Assembly (NCBI GenBank): GCA_040757085.1
Contig: JBFLXJ010000023.1
Span: 320,575-384,574 of the forward strand
Length of the DNA: 64,000 nucleotides
Direction: 5' to 3'
Source of the DNA: Bacillota bacterium
GTDB taxonomy: Bacteria; Bacillota; Sulfobacillia; JACIYH01
Position 1 is the stretch's first letter. Each line of letters starts with the position of its first letter. The translations under genes were made by a program, and so were the position numbers. Below, in pieces: positions 44,235 to 52,602 of this stretch. The notes beneath the pieces are model-generated. The model saw only the letters and a list, made by a program, of their open reading frames with translations. It had not been told where the DNA came from and did not search any database.

Positions 44235-44378
44235 ATTAGTCCATGGGAGGACGATTACACAGTTTTTGCTGCCCAAGTACCGGGTGCAGCAAATCACAAG
44301 CCGGGCCGCATCCCTTTGCGCCCGGGTACGAGGGGCGGCGCCGGGTGCGCGTGGACACGGGAGCAATCGCAGTCCTGC

Positions 44379-44392
44379 CGCATAATTATGCG
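44379..44392. promoter_or_regulatory. Perfect 14-base palindrome between divergent genes
   Basis: CGCATAATTATGCG is its own reverse complement. It lies about 90 bases before the phosphatase-like gene at 44484 in the 325-base divergent gap 44159-44483. Its AT core in GC-rich surroundings suits a regulator site. Apart from this dyad and the promoter-like AT-rich stretch near 44205-44245 I see nothing else in the gap. Confidence 0.4.
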
Positions 44393-44483
44393 ACAGCGCG
44401 CACCGGACCGGGCAGGCGGCGCGCCACGTGATCACCAGGCGGAGGAACCGGGGCAGGCGTGGCGAACCTGTCGGGAGGGGGGG

Positions 44484-46289
44484 ATGGAGATGAGCGAGAG
44501 GCGAGCCGGGCGTAGTTGGCGCTGGTTGGTGCTTCTGGTCGTGCCGTTACTCTTGCTGCTGGTGTCGGCGGGGGCGGCGCTGGTGGCGCTGAGTCTGCAG
44601 GGAGATCTGGACACATACACCCCCGTGGATACCGGTCCCCTGGCGGCCGGGGAGAAGAGTGCACGCCTGGCCCAGAGAGTAGTGGTGGTGGTCGTGGATG
44701 GCCTGCGCGTTGACGTCTCCCGGCAGATGCCGTTCCTGGAGTCGCTGCGGGGGCGGGGGGCGTGGACTTCCCTCACCACCGGGCAGCCTTCCTTCTCCAA
44801 GCCCAGCTATGCTGTTCTCTCCACGGGTACGTGGCAGGAATACCACGGGGTGGCCATGAACAGCCACCCTGGTGCGGTCAAGGTGGACACCATCTTCTCG
44901 GTCGCCCGGAATGCGGGCCTGAGGACGGCCCTGTACGGGTACACCTACTGGGGTGAGATCAACCCCTCGGTGGACCATTCCTTGGTGGGGGATTACCCGG
45001 ACCATGAGCTGTACGCCCGCGCCCGGGCTTCCCTGGAGGCGCGGGAGGCTGATCTGACATATGTGCATCTGAGCGCAGTGGACGAGGCCGGGCACGAGTC
45101 CGGCGGTGCCCTGTCCGAGGAGTACCTGGAAGCTGCCCGGGAGGTAGATGGCATGATCGCCGGTCTTGCGTCCTGCCTGGACCTGGCGAAAGACGTGCTG
45201 GTCGTGACGGCAGACCACGGGCAGCTGGACCGTAACAACCGGGGCGGCAGCGGCCACGGGGGCTGGGAGCGCGAGGTGACCACGGTGCCCCTGGTGATGG
45301 TGGGCGCGGGCGTGAAGCCGGGGGAGATTCCCGCTGGCCGGCAGGTGGATGTGGTTCCCACGGTGGCCACCCTGCTGGGGTTGCCGGTGCCCGCCCATTC
45401 CCTGGGGAATGTACTGTGGGCGGGGCTGGATGTCCCCGAGGACGTGCGTGCCGACAAGCAGGTCAAGCGGGCAGCCCAGTTCGTTGACTTCGCCCGTGCC
45501 TACGTCACTGCGGTATCTGCCCCGTCAGGTGAGGCATCTGGGTCGCAGCAGGCTGCTGCCCTGGCCAGTGATCCGCTGGCCGGGGCCACCGCATCCCTCG
45601 AGGAGGCGCGTAGCCGCCTTGCCGAATCCGCGTATGAGCAGGCATTTACCCTGGCAGGGGATAGCATGGAGAAAGCCGAGAGGGCAATGGGCGCAGCCCG
45701 GTCACGAATGGTGTGGGCTCACCGGTGGCCACGGCTCCCCTTCTTGCTCGTCCCCCTGGTGGTACTGGGGTTGCTGGCCTGGAAGGCGCGGCGGTCGCTC
45801 CTGGAAGTCCTGGCCTGGGGTGCCGGCTACCTGGTCCTCTATCACGTGTTCTACGCCTGGGTGTTCGGCGACGTGTATTCCCTGAGCGTGTTCCCGGACG
45901 GGTCGTTGCCCACCATGTTCCGCCTCTTCGGCTTCCCCGCTTATCTGGCGCTCGCCATCATCCTGACGGCCGTGCTGTGGCGTGGCACGGCCACGGCCCG
46001 GGCGGCCGAGGGGATCACCGGGCGCCAGCACGTGGTGTGGCTGGTCGAGAAGGCCATTCTCGCTCCCTACGTGGTCCTGGGAATAGTGGCAGCCGTGGGC
46101 CTGTTCGGTATCGGCTCGAGCCTGGGTTTCTATCTGCCCTCGTTCCGCCTGAACTTCCTGTACTTCTGCGCCCTGCTGCAGCTCCTCTGGCTGGGCCCGA
46201 TAGCGGTGGTAGCTCCCTTGGCCGCCTGGCTGGCGACACGGCAGCGCTACCGGGCCACCGACATGGCAGATCAGGCCGCAGTCAGATGA
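44484..46289 (+). CDS. Alkaline-phosphatase-fold membrane phosphodiesterase/transferase
   Basis: A 601-residue protein: an N-terminal transmembrane helix (about 15-37), an extracytoplasmic alkaline-phosphatase-superfamily domain with VVVVVDGLRVDV, likely nucleophile in GQPSFSKPSYAVLSTGT (Ser or Thr), SAVDEAGHESGG, TADHGQLDRNN and a late GSGHGGWE metal-ligand stretch, then about five C-terminal transmembrane helices from residue 410. The fold covers type I phosphodiesterases and lipid or polymer phosphotransferases; the substrate is unknown. ATG 44484 or ATG 44490 may be the start, after GGGAGGGGGGG. Its 3' end overlaps the convergent gene by eight bases. Confidence 0.8.
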   Translation: MEMSERRAGRSWRWLVLLVVPLLLLLVSAGAALVALSLQGDLDTYTPVDTGPLAAGEKSARLAQRVVVVVVDGLRVDVSRQMPFLESLRGRGAWTSLTTGQPSFSKPSYAVLSTGTWQEYHGVAMNSHPGAVKVDTIFSVARNAGLRTALYGYTYWGEINPSVDHSLVGDYPDHELYARARASLEAREADLTYVHLSAVDEAGHESGGALSEEYLEAAREVDGMIAGLASCLDLAKDVLVVTADHGQLDRNNRGGSGHGGWEREVTTVPLVMVGAGVKPGEIPAGRQVDVVPTVATLLGLPVPAHSLGNVLWAGLDVPEDVRADKQVKRAAQFVDFARAYVTAVSAPSGEASGSQQAAALASDPLAGATASLEEARSRLAESAYEQAFTLAGDSMEKAERAMGAARSRMVWAHRWPRLPFLLVPLVVLGLLAWKARRSLLEVLAWGAGYLVLYHVFYAWVFGDVYSLSVFPDGSLPTMFRLFGFPAYLALAIILTAVLWRGTATARAAEGITGRQHVVWLVEKAILAPYVVLGIVAAVGLFGIGSSLGFYLPSFRLNFLYFCALLQLLWLGPIAVVAPLAAWLATRQRYRATDMADQAAVR

Positions 46290-47580
46290 TGCCCAGTTCG
46301 TGGCCCACCCTGGAACATGCCTCCAGGGTGAGGTCGAGGTCTTCCCGGGTGTGGGTGGCCATGACACTCAGGCGGACCCGGGACAGCTTCCGCGATACCG
46401 CCGGGTAAAAGACGGGATTTACGAAGATCCCCAGTTCGTGCAGGCGGCGGGCCATTTCGTTGACCTTGTAGTCATCCCCTATGATCAAGGGCACGATGGC
46501 CGTCTGGGCGTTGCCCAGGTTGAAGCCGAGGGCCCGGAGGTTGCTCGTCAGGTAGCGGATGTTGTCCCAAAGCTGCTCCCTGAGTTCCGGTTCGGTCTCG
46601 ATCACGTCCAGGGCAGCCAGCACCGAGGCGGCCACCGCCGGGGGTAGGGCAGTGGAGAACATGTAAGGCCGGGCAAAGATGCGCAGGTAGTCGATAACCT
46701 CCCGGGTGGAGGCCACGAAGCCCCCCACCCCGCCCAGGGCCTTGCTGAGTGTACCGAAGACGACGTCTACCTGTCCTTCAACTCCCCAGTGTTCCGGGGT
46801 GCCCCGCCCGTGGGCTCCGATCACCCCGGTGGCGTGGGCTTCGTCGATCATGAGGCGAGCACCGTAGCGGCGGCAAATGGCGATTAGTTGGGGAAGAGGA
46901 GCGATGTCGCCGTCCATACTGAACACGCCATCCACCGCCACCATCTTTGCTCGGTACTGGCCCTCTGCTTTTTCCAGGATACGTTCCAGGGAGCGCAGAT
47001 CCTGGTGAGGAAAGACTTTACTGGTGGCGCCCGACATGCGGCAGCCGTCCACGATGCTGGCGTGGTTCAGGATGTTGTTCACCACCAGATCGCCGGGGCG
47101 CAGAAGACCGGCCAGTGCTCCCAGGTTGCCGGCGTATCCGGCCGCGAAGACCATGGCATCCTCGCAACCCTTGAACGCCGCCAGGCGTTCCTCTAACTGG
47201 CGGTGGATGCTCATGGTCCCGGCCAGCAGGGGGACGCTGCCCGCCCCTGCCCCGTATTCCCGGATGGCACGCACCGCGGCCTCCACCACCCGGGGGTGAG
47301 AGGTGAGCCCCAGGTAGTTGTTGGAGGCCATCATCACCATTTCGCGGACCTGCCCGGTGAAGGGGTCCCGGATATGTACCCGGTGGCCGGAGCTGGACAC
47401 CAGGGTGCGCCGGTACAGGTCGTGCTGGCGGGCGCGCACGCCGGCCAGATACGCTGAGAAGGCATGCGCTTTCGCGAAAACATCATTGCCCTGCCACTGG
47501 TGGTAGTCGGCCAAATTGGCGCCGATCAGCTCCTTCTCCCCTTGCACCTGCCCTTGTACCTGCTCCCCTTGGACCTGCAT
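46282..47580 (-). CDS. Alpha-oxoamine synthase (glycine C-acetyltransferase/KBL-like)
   Basis: A 432-residue PLP enzyme of the KBL/BioF/ALAS family, with NNYLGLTSHPRV, GAGSVPLLAGT, DEAHATGV and the PLP Lys in FGTLSKALGG. Family members join glycine or alanine to an acyl-CoA; with a dehydrogenase gene upstream, 2-amino-3-ketobutyrate CoA ligase is likely, but serine palmitoyltransferase-like or 8-amino-7-oxononanoate synthase activity is possible. Start ATG 47580. The first 16 residues contain VQG repeats (QVQGEQVQGQVQGEKE) from three 12-base DNA repeats. It has its own promoter at 47618-47646. Confidence 0.85.
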   Translation of the reverse strand: MQVQGEQVQGQVQGEKELIGANLADYHQWQGNDVFAKAHAFSAYLAGVRARQHDLYRRTLVSSSGHRVHIRDPFTGQVREMVMMASNNYLGLTSHPRVVEAAVRAIREYGAGAGSVPLLAGTMSIHRQLEERLAAFKGCEDAMVFAAGYAGNLGALAGLLRPGDLVVNNILNHASIVDGCRMSGATSKVFPHQDLRSLERILEKAEGQYRAKMVAVDGVFSMDGDIAPLPQLIAICRRYGARLMIDEAHATGVIGAHGRGTPEHWGVEGQVDVVFGTLSKALGGVGGFVASTREVIDYLRIFARPYMFSTALPPAVAASVLAALDVIETEPELREQLWDNIRYLTSNLRALGFNLGNAQTAIVPLIIGDDYKVNEMARRLHELGIFVNPVFYPAVSRKLSRVRLSVMATHTREDLDLTLEACSRVGHELGII

Positions 47581-47617
47581 GGGCAATCCCCCTGTGCACA
47601 AAGTTGTGCTCAGGCCC

Positions 47618-47646
47618 ATCATAGCACACCCCTGCCCTCCGCGCAA
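47618..47646 (-). promoter_or_regulatory. Extended -10 promoter of the alpha-oxoamine synthase gene
   Basis: On the minus strand TTGCGC (47646-47641), a 17-base spacer and TGCTATGAT, an extended -10 (TATGAT at 47623-47618). It lies in the 91-base gap after the dehydrogenase gene. Confidence 0.6.
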
Positions 47647-47671
47647 GTGGCCCGGATCAGTCGGGGGGAGG

Positions 47672-48898
47672 TCAGTCGAAGACGAAGGCGGCCTTGACCA
47701 GGCGGCTGCCTTTTTTGTCGGTGAGGGTCCGGAAGGCCTTCCGGTACTCGTGCAGGCGGAAACGGTGGGTGAGCAGAGGAGACAGGTCGACCGCCCCGCG
47801 GGCCATGAGATCCAGGGCTACCTCGTAAGTGCGTACCCGCCGGCCCTGGTACTCCTCGGTGCTGTAACAGAAGGAACCCACCACCTGGAGTTCCTTGAGC
47901 CAGATGAAGCTCCAGTCCACACCGCGGGGTACCGAAGCCAGGCCCACCAGCACCACCTTTCCGCCGCGGCCCGCGAAACGCAGAGCATCGTCGATGCTTC
48001 CGGAAGAACCCACGCATTCGTACACGATGTCCGCGCCGTTTTCCAGCACGGGCTTGCCAATCATGGTCTTCAGAGAGCGCGTCCCCAGGGTGTCGGCCAT
48101 CCTGTGTACGTATCCTGGACCCGTGCGGACCACCTCGTCCGCCCCGTAGCGCCGGGCGAGGTCCGCCTGGAATTCGTGGCGGGCCAGGACCACGATGCGG
48201 CCCCGGTGTCCTAGCGCCCGCAGCCCGGCCACCACCCCCAGGCCGATGATGCCCGCTCCCACCACGAGGCAGGTCTGGTCGGGGGTGGGGAAATGGCGCA
48301 TGAGGGCGTGCAGTGAGGAAGCGAAGGGGTCTACCAGCACGGCCTGCTCGTCGCTCACATGATCCGGCACATGCAGGAGCTGGCTGCGGTGGGCGAGGAA
48401 GTAGGGGCTCCATCCCCCCCCGGTGTCGCGGCAACTGCCGATGAGCATGCCGGGGGAGAGATTCCCACGGGTGAAGTTCTCACACAGGGAGTGGTCACCC
48501 CGCTGACACAGGCGACAGGGCGGGGAGATGCCGCGCACCTCACAGGGGAGCATGGGGTCGACCACCACCCGGTCACCCACCCGGAAACCCTCAACCGCAG
48601 GCCCGACCTCGGCGATGGTTCCCACGTTCTCGTGCCCGACGGTAAATGGGAAAGAGGCGAAGGGGGAAGTGGAAGGACTGTCGTGCAAAAGGATGAGGTT
48701 CATGTCGCTCCCGCAGATTCCGGAGTACCTGGTCTTAACCTTCACCCAGTCCGGCCCGGGCAGGACGGGCTCCGGCACCTGGCGGTAGCGGAGGCAGGCA
48801 AGAGGGCTCCAGAACACGCCCTTCCAGATGCCGCCCAGGGCCTTGCTCACCACCCACCTGGGTATGCTGTCCACAAACTGCAGTGCCTCCACGGGCAT
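47672..48898 (-). CDS. Zinc-dependent MDR-family dehydrogenase
   Basis: A 408-residue medium-chain dehydrogenase. Catalytic zinc ligands: Cys in GICGSD and His in GHENVG; a structural-zinc-like Cys set CEVRGISPPCRLCQRGDHSLC (first and later Cys) is present with unusual spacing; the cofactor motif is VVGAGIIGLGVV. Its position upstream of the KBL-like gene suggests L-threonine 3-dehydrogenase, but it is longer than Tdh (about 340) and has an extra N-terminal 40 residues, so another alcohol or sugar substrate is possible. ATG 48898 is the likely start. Confidence 0.8.
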   Translation of the reverse strand: MPVEALQFVDSIPRWVVSKALGGIWKGVFWSPLACLRYRQVPEPVLPGPDWVKVKTRYSGICGSDMNLILLHDSPSTSPFASFPFTVGHENVGTIAEVGPAVEGFRVGDRVVVDPMLPCEVRGISPPCRLCQRGDHSLCENFTRGNLSPGMLIGSCRDTGGGWSPYFLAHRSQLLHVPDHVSDEQAVLVDPFASSLHALMRHFPTPDQTCLVVGAGIIGLGVVAGLRALGHRGRIVVLARHEFQADLARRYGADEVVRTGPGYVHRMADTLGTRSLKTMIGKPVLENGADIVYECVGSSGSIDDALRFAGRGGKVVLVGLASVPRGVDWSFIWLKELQVVGSFCYSTEEYQGRRVRTYEVALDLMARGAVDLSPLLTHRFRLHEYRKAFRTLTDKKGSRLVKAAFVFD

Positions 48899-49134
48899 CA
48901 CCCCATTCCACCGGTCTATGCCCAGAGGTTCGGGGACAGACCCGGTTTTCCTGCTGACCGGGGAGAGGCGGTGCCCTTTGCCATCATGGCAGCGTGGCGG
49001 TGCGCAGCGGGCAGAACTGCGTGCGGACGAGGTGGCAGGAAAGCGACGACGGCGTGGCGTATCCTGCGTGTGAGCGGGTAGTAGGGCCTGGGCAGGACGG
49101 AAGGGCCCGCCATCCAGCACAGGGGGTGTTTTCC

Positions 49135-50298
49135 TTGAACGTCCTGTCCGGCCGCGCTGTTTCCCTGCCTGCTTCCCCCATCCGGGCCATGATGGCGCAG
49201 GCGGCGCGTTTTCCCGACGCCATCCGCCTGGAGATGGGGGAGCCCGATTTCACCACTCCCGAGCCGTATATGGAGGCGGCATTTGCTGCCGCCAGGGGGG
49301 GCGCCACCCACTACACGCCGACGGTGGGCATCCCGGAACTGCGTCGGGCCATCGCCGCCAGGCTACAGGCTGATTACGGGCTCGACGTGGACCCCGAGCG
49401 CGAGATAATGGTCAGCGTGGGGACCGTGGGGGCCCTGGGTGTGGCATGCCTGGCGGTGATCCAGCCCGGCGACGAGGTGCTCGTGCCCGATCCCGGCTGG
49501 CCTGTATACCGCTCCCAGATCGCCCTGGCGGGCGGGGTAGTTGTTTCCGTTCCCCTTCGCGAGGAAAACGCCTTTCATATGCAGCCGGAGGATGTGGAGG
49601 CCCGCATCACCCCGCGCACCCGCGTGCTGATCATCAACTCGCCCCACAATCCCACCGGGGCAGTGTTGAGCGAGGCAGAGCTGCGCGGGATTGCGGAGGT
49701 GGCATACCGGCACGGCCTGGTCGTCATCTCCGACGAGGTGTACGAGAAGCTGCTGTACGATGGCAGGAGGCACTTCCCCCTGGCATCCATCCCGGAGATC
49801 CGGCCCCAGGTCATAACCGTGTCCGGGGTTTCCAAGACCTATGCCATGACGGGATGGCGCCTCGGGTATGCTTACGCCACCGCCGAACTCATTTCCGCCA
49901 TGGCCCGCATCCAGGAGTGTCTGGCATCCTGCCCCTCTTCCGTGTCGCAGCATGCTGCCCTGGCTGCGATCGGCGGCGACCAGGAGCCGGTGGCGAGGAT
50001 GTGGGAACAATATGAACGCCGCCGGCGTTTCCTGGTGGAAGGTTTGAACCGCCTGCCGGGAATCTCGTGTCTTATGCCCGAAGGCGCCTTCTATGCCTTC
50101 CCCAGTGTGAAGGCGCTGGGTCGCCCCTCGGCGCACCTGGCCCAGGACCTGCTGGTGCGGGGCGGCGTGGTTACGGTGCCCGGTTCCGGATTCGGCGAGG
50201 GCGGAGAAGGATACCTGCGGCTCAGTTACGCCACCTCGCTGGAAGCCCTGCGGGAAGCCCTGCACCGCATGGAGAAGTTCCTCGCCGCGCGTCACTGA
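49135..50298 (+). CDS. Class I/II PLP aminotransferase
   Basis: A 387-residue aspartate-aminotransferase-fold enzyme: MGEPDFTTPE near the N-terminus, THYTPTVGIPELRRAIA, NSPHNPTGAVLSE, SDEVYEKLLYDG and the PLP Lys in SGVSKTYAMTGWRLGY; the C-terminal RLSYATS carries the carboxylate-binding Arg. Substrate is likely aspartate, alanine or an aromatic acid; it cannot be fixed from sequence. TTG 49135 follows AGGGGGTG at proper spacing. Divergent from the dehydrogenase; the 236-base gap shows no convincing promoter. Confidence 0.9.
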   Translation: MNVLSGRAVSLPASPIRAMMAQAARFPDAIRLEMGEPDFTTPEPYMEAAFAAARGGATHYTPTVGIPELRRAIAARLQADYGLDVDPEREIMVSVGTVGALGVACLAVIQPGDEVLVPDPGWPVYRSQIALAGGVVVSVPLREENAFHMQPEDVEARITPRTRVLIINSPHNPTGAVLSEAELRGIAEVAYRHGLVVISDEVYEKLLYDGRRHFPLASIPEIRPQVITVSGVSKTYAMTGWRLGYAYATAELISAMARIQECLASCPSSVSQHAALAAIGGDQEPVARMWEQYERRRRFLVEGLNRLPGISCLMPEGAFYAFPSVKALGRPSAHLAQDLLVRGGVVTVPGSGFGEGGEGYLRLSYATSLEALREALHRMEKFLAARH

Positions 50299-50322
50299 AA
50301 TGATGCGAGTTGCCTGCGAGCG

Positions 50323-51003
50323 TCAGAGGCCCCGGGCTACCCGGGCCAGACCGAGGATAAGGAAGATCAGGCCCGGCGCCAGCCTGACCCCTAACCGATA
50401 GATTTGCAGTGCTGGGGGCCGGGCGCCCGTCCGGCGCTGTACCGGTGCCGGCTCGTCGCCGCCGGAGGGCAGTGAGGTGTTCCCCTCCGGTGCCGGCACG
50501 GGCAGCAGGTGTACCACTGCGCGCCGGCCAAGAGAACGGCCCAGTGCATTTCCCAGGCCTACCAGCACTATGTGGGCCGAGCCGAAGAGCACAGGGATCA
50601 GGGAAGACCGGTGCCCGCCCATTGCGAGCGCACAGGCCACCAGGGAAGCATCCGCAGCTACGCTGGCGCCCATGAGAAGCAGGTGGCTCCACTCCACGGG
50701 GTGTTCCTCCCCGAGGGGCTGGGCCACCTGCTCTTGTGCCCAAAGGCGGTAACGCAGGGCCTCCCTCAGGTTCCACCAGGCGATTCCCAGGAAGACGGCT
50801 GCCGCCAGCCAGGCGGCAGCGCGCTGACCCAGGGAACCGGCGAACACCGCCCCTGCAGTCATAGCCAGGGTGCTTCCCAGGGTGGATTCCGCTCCCACTG
50901 CCAGGAGCTGTGCCGCGGTAGTCCGCCGCTGCCGTAACCCCTGGGCCAGCCCTGCCCACATGCCGTCCAGGCTCACGGCGATGGCCAGCAGGATCAGTCC
51001 CAA
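50323..51003 (-). CDS. YtaF-like sporulation membrane protein (MntP/DUF204 superfamily)
   Basis: A 226-residue protein with about six transmembrane helices in two related halves; SLDGMWAGLAQGLR in helix 1 and GASVAADASLVACAL in the second half carry the paired Asp typical of the MntP/YtaF superfamily. YtaF is linked to sporulation in Bacillota, MntP to manganese export; the length and sequence fit YtaF better. Start TTG 51003 with AAGGGGAG seven bases upstream. An open frame continues to 51819 but is out of character and overlaps the livK region. A Ser/Pro/Gly loop divides the halves. Confidence 0.7.
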   Translation of the reverse strand: MGLILLAIAVSLDGMWAGLAQGLRQRRTTAAQLLAVGAESTLGSTLAMTAGAVFAGSLGQRAAAWLAAAVFLGIAWWNLREALRYRLWAQEQVAQPLGEEHPVEWSHLLLMGASVAADASLVACALAMGGHRSSLIPVLFGSAHIVLVGLGNALGRSLGRRAVVHLLPVPAPEGNTSLPSGGDEPAPVQRRTGARPPALQIYRLGVRLAPGLIFLILGLARVARGL

Positions 51004-51364
51004 GGTTGCTCTCCCCTTGCCATCAGGTACGAGTGAACATCCGGGCCTGCCGCCAGCAGGATGTTGTGCAACCGTTACTGGGCTGTGGCCAGTAGGGACG
51101 CTACCACTATATGCAGGCCACGTCCCTGCCGGGTGCACGGCCAGCGTGCGGTCCTGCGCCAGGCGCCGTTCGGGTGGGTGTACCACGCGGATGCTGCTAT
51201 GCGGGGGGCTGCCTGCGTACTCGTAAGTACAAATGGCAGAAGGAAAAGGGCCCAAGGCAGCGAATATACCGGACAATGGCCTGGTGGAAGGGAGGGAGAG
51301 CGGCGTTTCCCGGTAGGGCAAGATGGGGTCGGCACTCATTTGACCAGGGAAGAAGGGGGAATAA
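51004..51364. other. 361-base divergent intergenic region
   Basis: Between the YtaF-like gene and livK. I see no gene or tRNA and no promoter I would defend. The livK ribosome site (GAAGAAGGGGGAA) ends it. The stretch 51220-51290 is less GC-rich than its surroundings and is the likeliest place for the livK promoter. Confidence 0.4.
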
Positions 51365-52531
51365 ATGGTGAGGCGTAAGATTGCGACGGCGTGCGCACTG
51401 TTGCTGGTTGCTTCGCTGCTACTTACCGTGGGTTGCGCACAGAAGCCTGAGGAAAAGCCCAGTGCGCAGCAGCCCCAGGAGAAGGTTATCAGGATCGGCA
51501 TGATTGCTCCCCTGACGGGCGACGTGAAGACCTTCGGGGAGTCCACCAAGAACGGGTTCCTGCTGGCGCTGGAAGAGGCGGGGAACCAGGTGGCCGGGTT
51601 CAAGATCGAGCCGGTGATGGGCGACGATCGCAACGACCCGACGGAAGCGGTGAACGTGGCCACCAAGCTGTGCACGCAGGACAAAGTGAAGGCCATCGTG
51701 GGATCCGTGGCGTCCAAGTGCTCGATTCCGGTTTCGGAGGTTTGCGAAGCCAACAAGGTAGTGCAGATCAGCCCCACTTCCACCAACCCGCGCGTGACCG
51801 TAGACCTGGGACGGCGCAAGACTTACGTTTTCCGGGCCTGCTTCATCGATCCGTTCCAGGGGACGGTGGGGGCGAAGTTTGCCCTGGACAACCTCAAGGC
51901 CAAGACCGCGGCCGTGCTGTATGACCAGGGCAACGACTACGTGATCGGGCTGGCCAGCTATTTCAGGGATGCCTTCAAGGCGGGCGGCGGCGAAATCGTG
52001 GCCTGGGAGGCGTACACCAAAGACGACGTAGACTTCTCTGCCGTGCTCACCAAGATCGCCAAGCTGAAGCCAGACATCCTGTACCTGCCGGACTATTACA
52101 ACATGGTCAGCCTGATCGGCAAGCAGGCCCGCCAGAAGGGCATCAAAGCCGTGTTCCTCGGTGGGGATGGTTGGGACTCCTCCGACCTCGACTTTGAAAC
52201 CATGGAGGGTGGCTACTTCACCAACCACTACTCGCCCGAAGACCCGCGGCCGGAAGTGAAGGCGTGGGTGGAAAAGTACCAGAAGAAGTACGGTTCCACC
52301 CCCGATGCGCTGGCCACGCTGGCATATGACGCCACCGTCCTCCTGTTGAAGGCGATCGAGAAGGCTGGCAGCGACGATCCCACCAAGATCCGGGATGCCC
52401 TCCAGTCGCTGGAGATGGACACGGTGAGCGGTCGGATTTCATTTGACAAAGACGGCAACCCGGTGAAGCCCGCCGTCATCCTGCAGATCTCCGGCGGCAA
52501 GCAGAAGTACGTGGCCACCGTGCGGCCGTAG
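51365..52531 (+). CDS. livK: Branched-chain amino acid ABC transporter, substrate-binding lipoprotein
   Basis: A 388-residue binding protein with a lipoprotein signal (lipobox LTVGC, Cys 24) followed by a Gln/Pro/Glu linker and a type I periplasmic-binding fold (IRIGMIAPLTGDVKTFGESTKNG, SPTSTNPRVT, AYDATVLLLKAIEKAG). It captures leucine/isoleucine/valine or a related ligand outside the membrane and is the first gene of livKHMGF. A strong hairpin after its stop probably gives it a higher mRNA level than the membrane genes. ATG 51365 follows GAAGGGGGAA. Confidence 0.92.
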   Translation: MVRRKIATACALLLVASLLLTVGCAQKPEEKPSAQQPQEKVIRIGMIAPLTGDVKTFGESTKNGFLLALEEAGNQVAGFKIEPVMGDDRNDPTEAVNVATKLCTQDKVKAIVGSVASKCSIPVSEVCEANKVVQISPTSTNPRVTVDLGRRKTYVFRACFIDPFQGTVGAKFALDNLKAKTAAVLYDQGNDYVIGLASYFRDAFKAGGGEIVAWEAYTKDDVDFSAVLTKIAKLKPDILYLPDYYNMVSLIGKQARQKGIKAVFLGGDGWDSSDLDFETMEGGYFTNHYSPEDPRPEVKAWVEKYQKKYGSTPDALATLAYDATVLLLKAIEKAGSDDPTKIRDALQSLEMDTVSGRISFDKDGNPVKPAVILQISGGKQKYVATVRP

Positions 52532-52542
52532 AGTACGCTGTG

Positions 52543-52574
52543 CCAGGGAGGGGCGGCCAACCGCCCCTCCCTGG
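52543..52574 (+). terminator. Perfect 14-bp hairpin between livK and livH (attenuator or mRNA-stabilising stem)
   Basis: CCAGGGAGGGGCGG (52543-52556) pairs perfectly with CCGCCCCTCCCTGG (52561-52574) around CCAA. No T-run follows (AATCCCGG), so it is unlikely to end all transcription; partial termination or protection of the livK 3' end is more likely. Confidence 0.75.
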
Positions 52575-52602
52575 AATCCCGGTGGGTTGGAGGCGAAGCC
52601 TG

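Noticed and set aside
41135-44239. A 1034-codon open frame on the + strand opposite the Hdr fusion gene
   Set aside because: It is the antisense shadow of a GC-rich gene: its translation is Gly/His/Gln-rich without family motifs, whereas the minus strand has clear FAD and Fe-S motifs.
51004-51819. Long N-terminal extension of the YtaF-like frame on the minus strand
   Set aside because: It runs through the divergent intergenic region and the start of livK, and looks unlike a membrane protein; TTG 51003 has a proper ribosome site.
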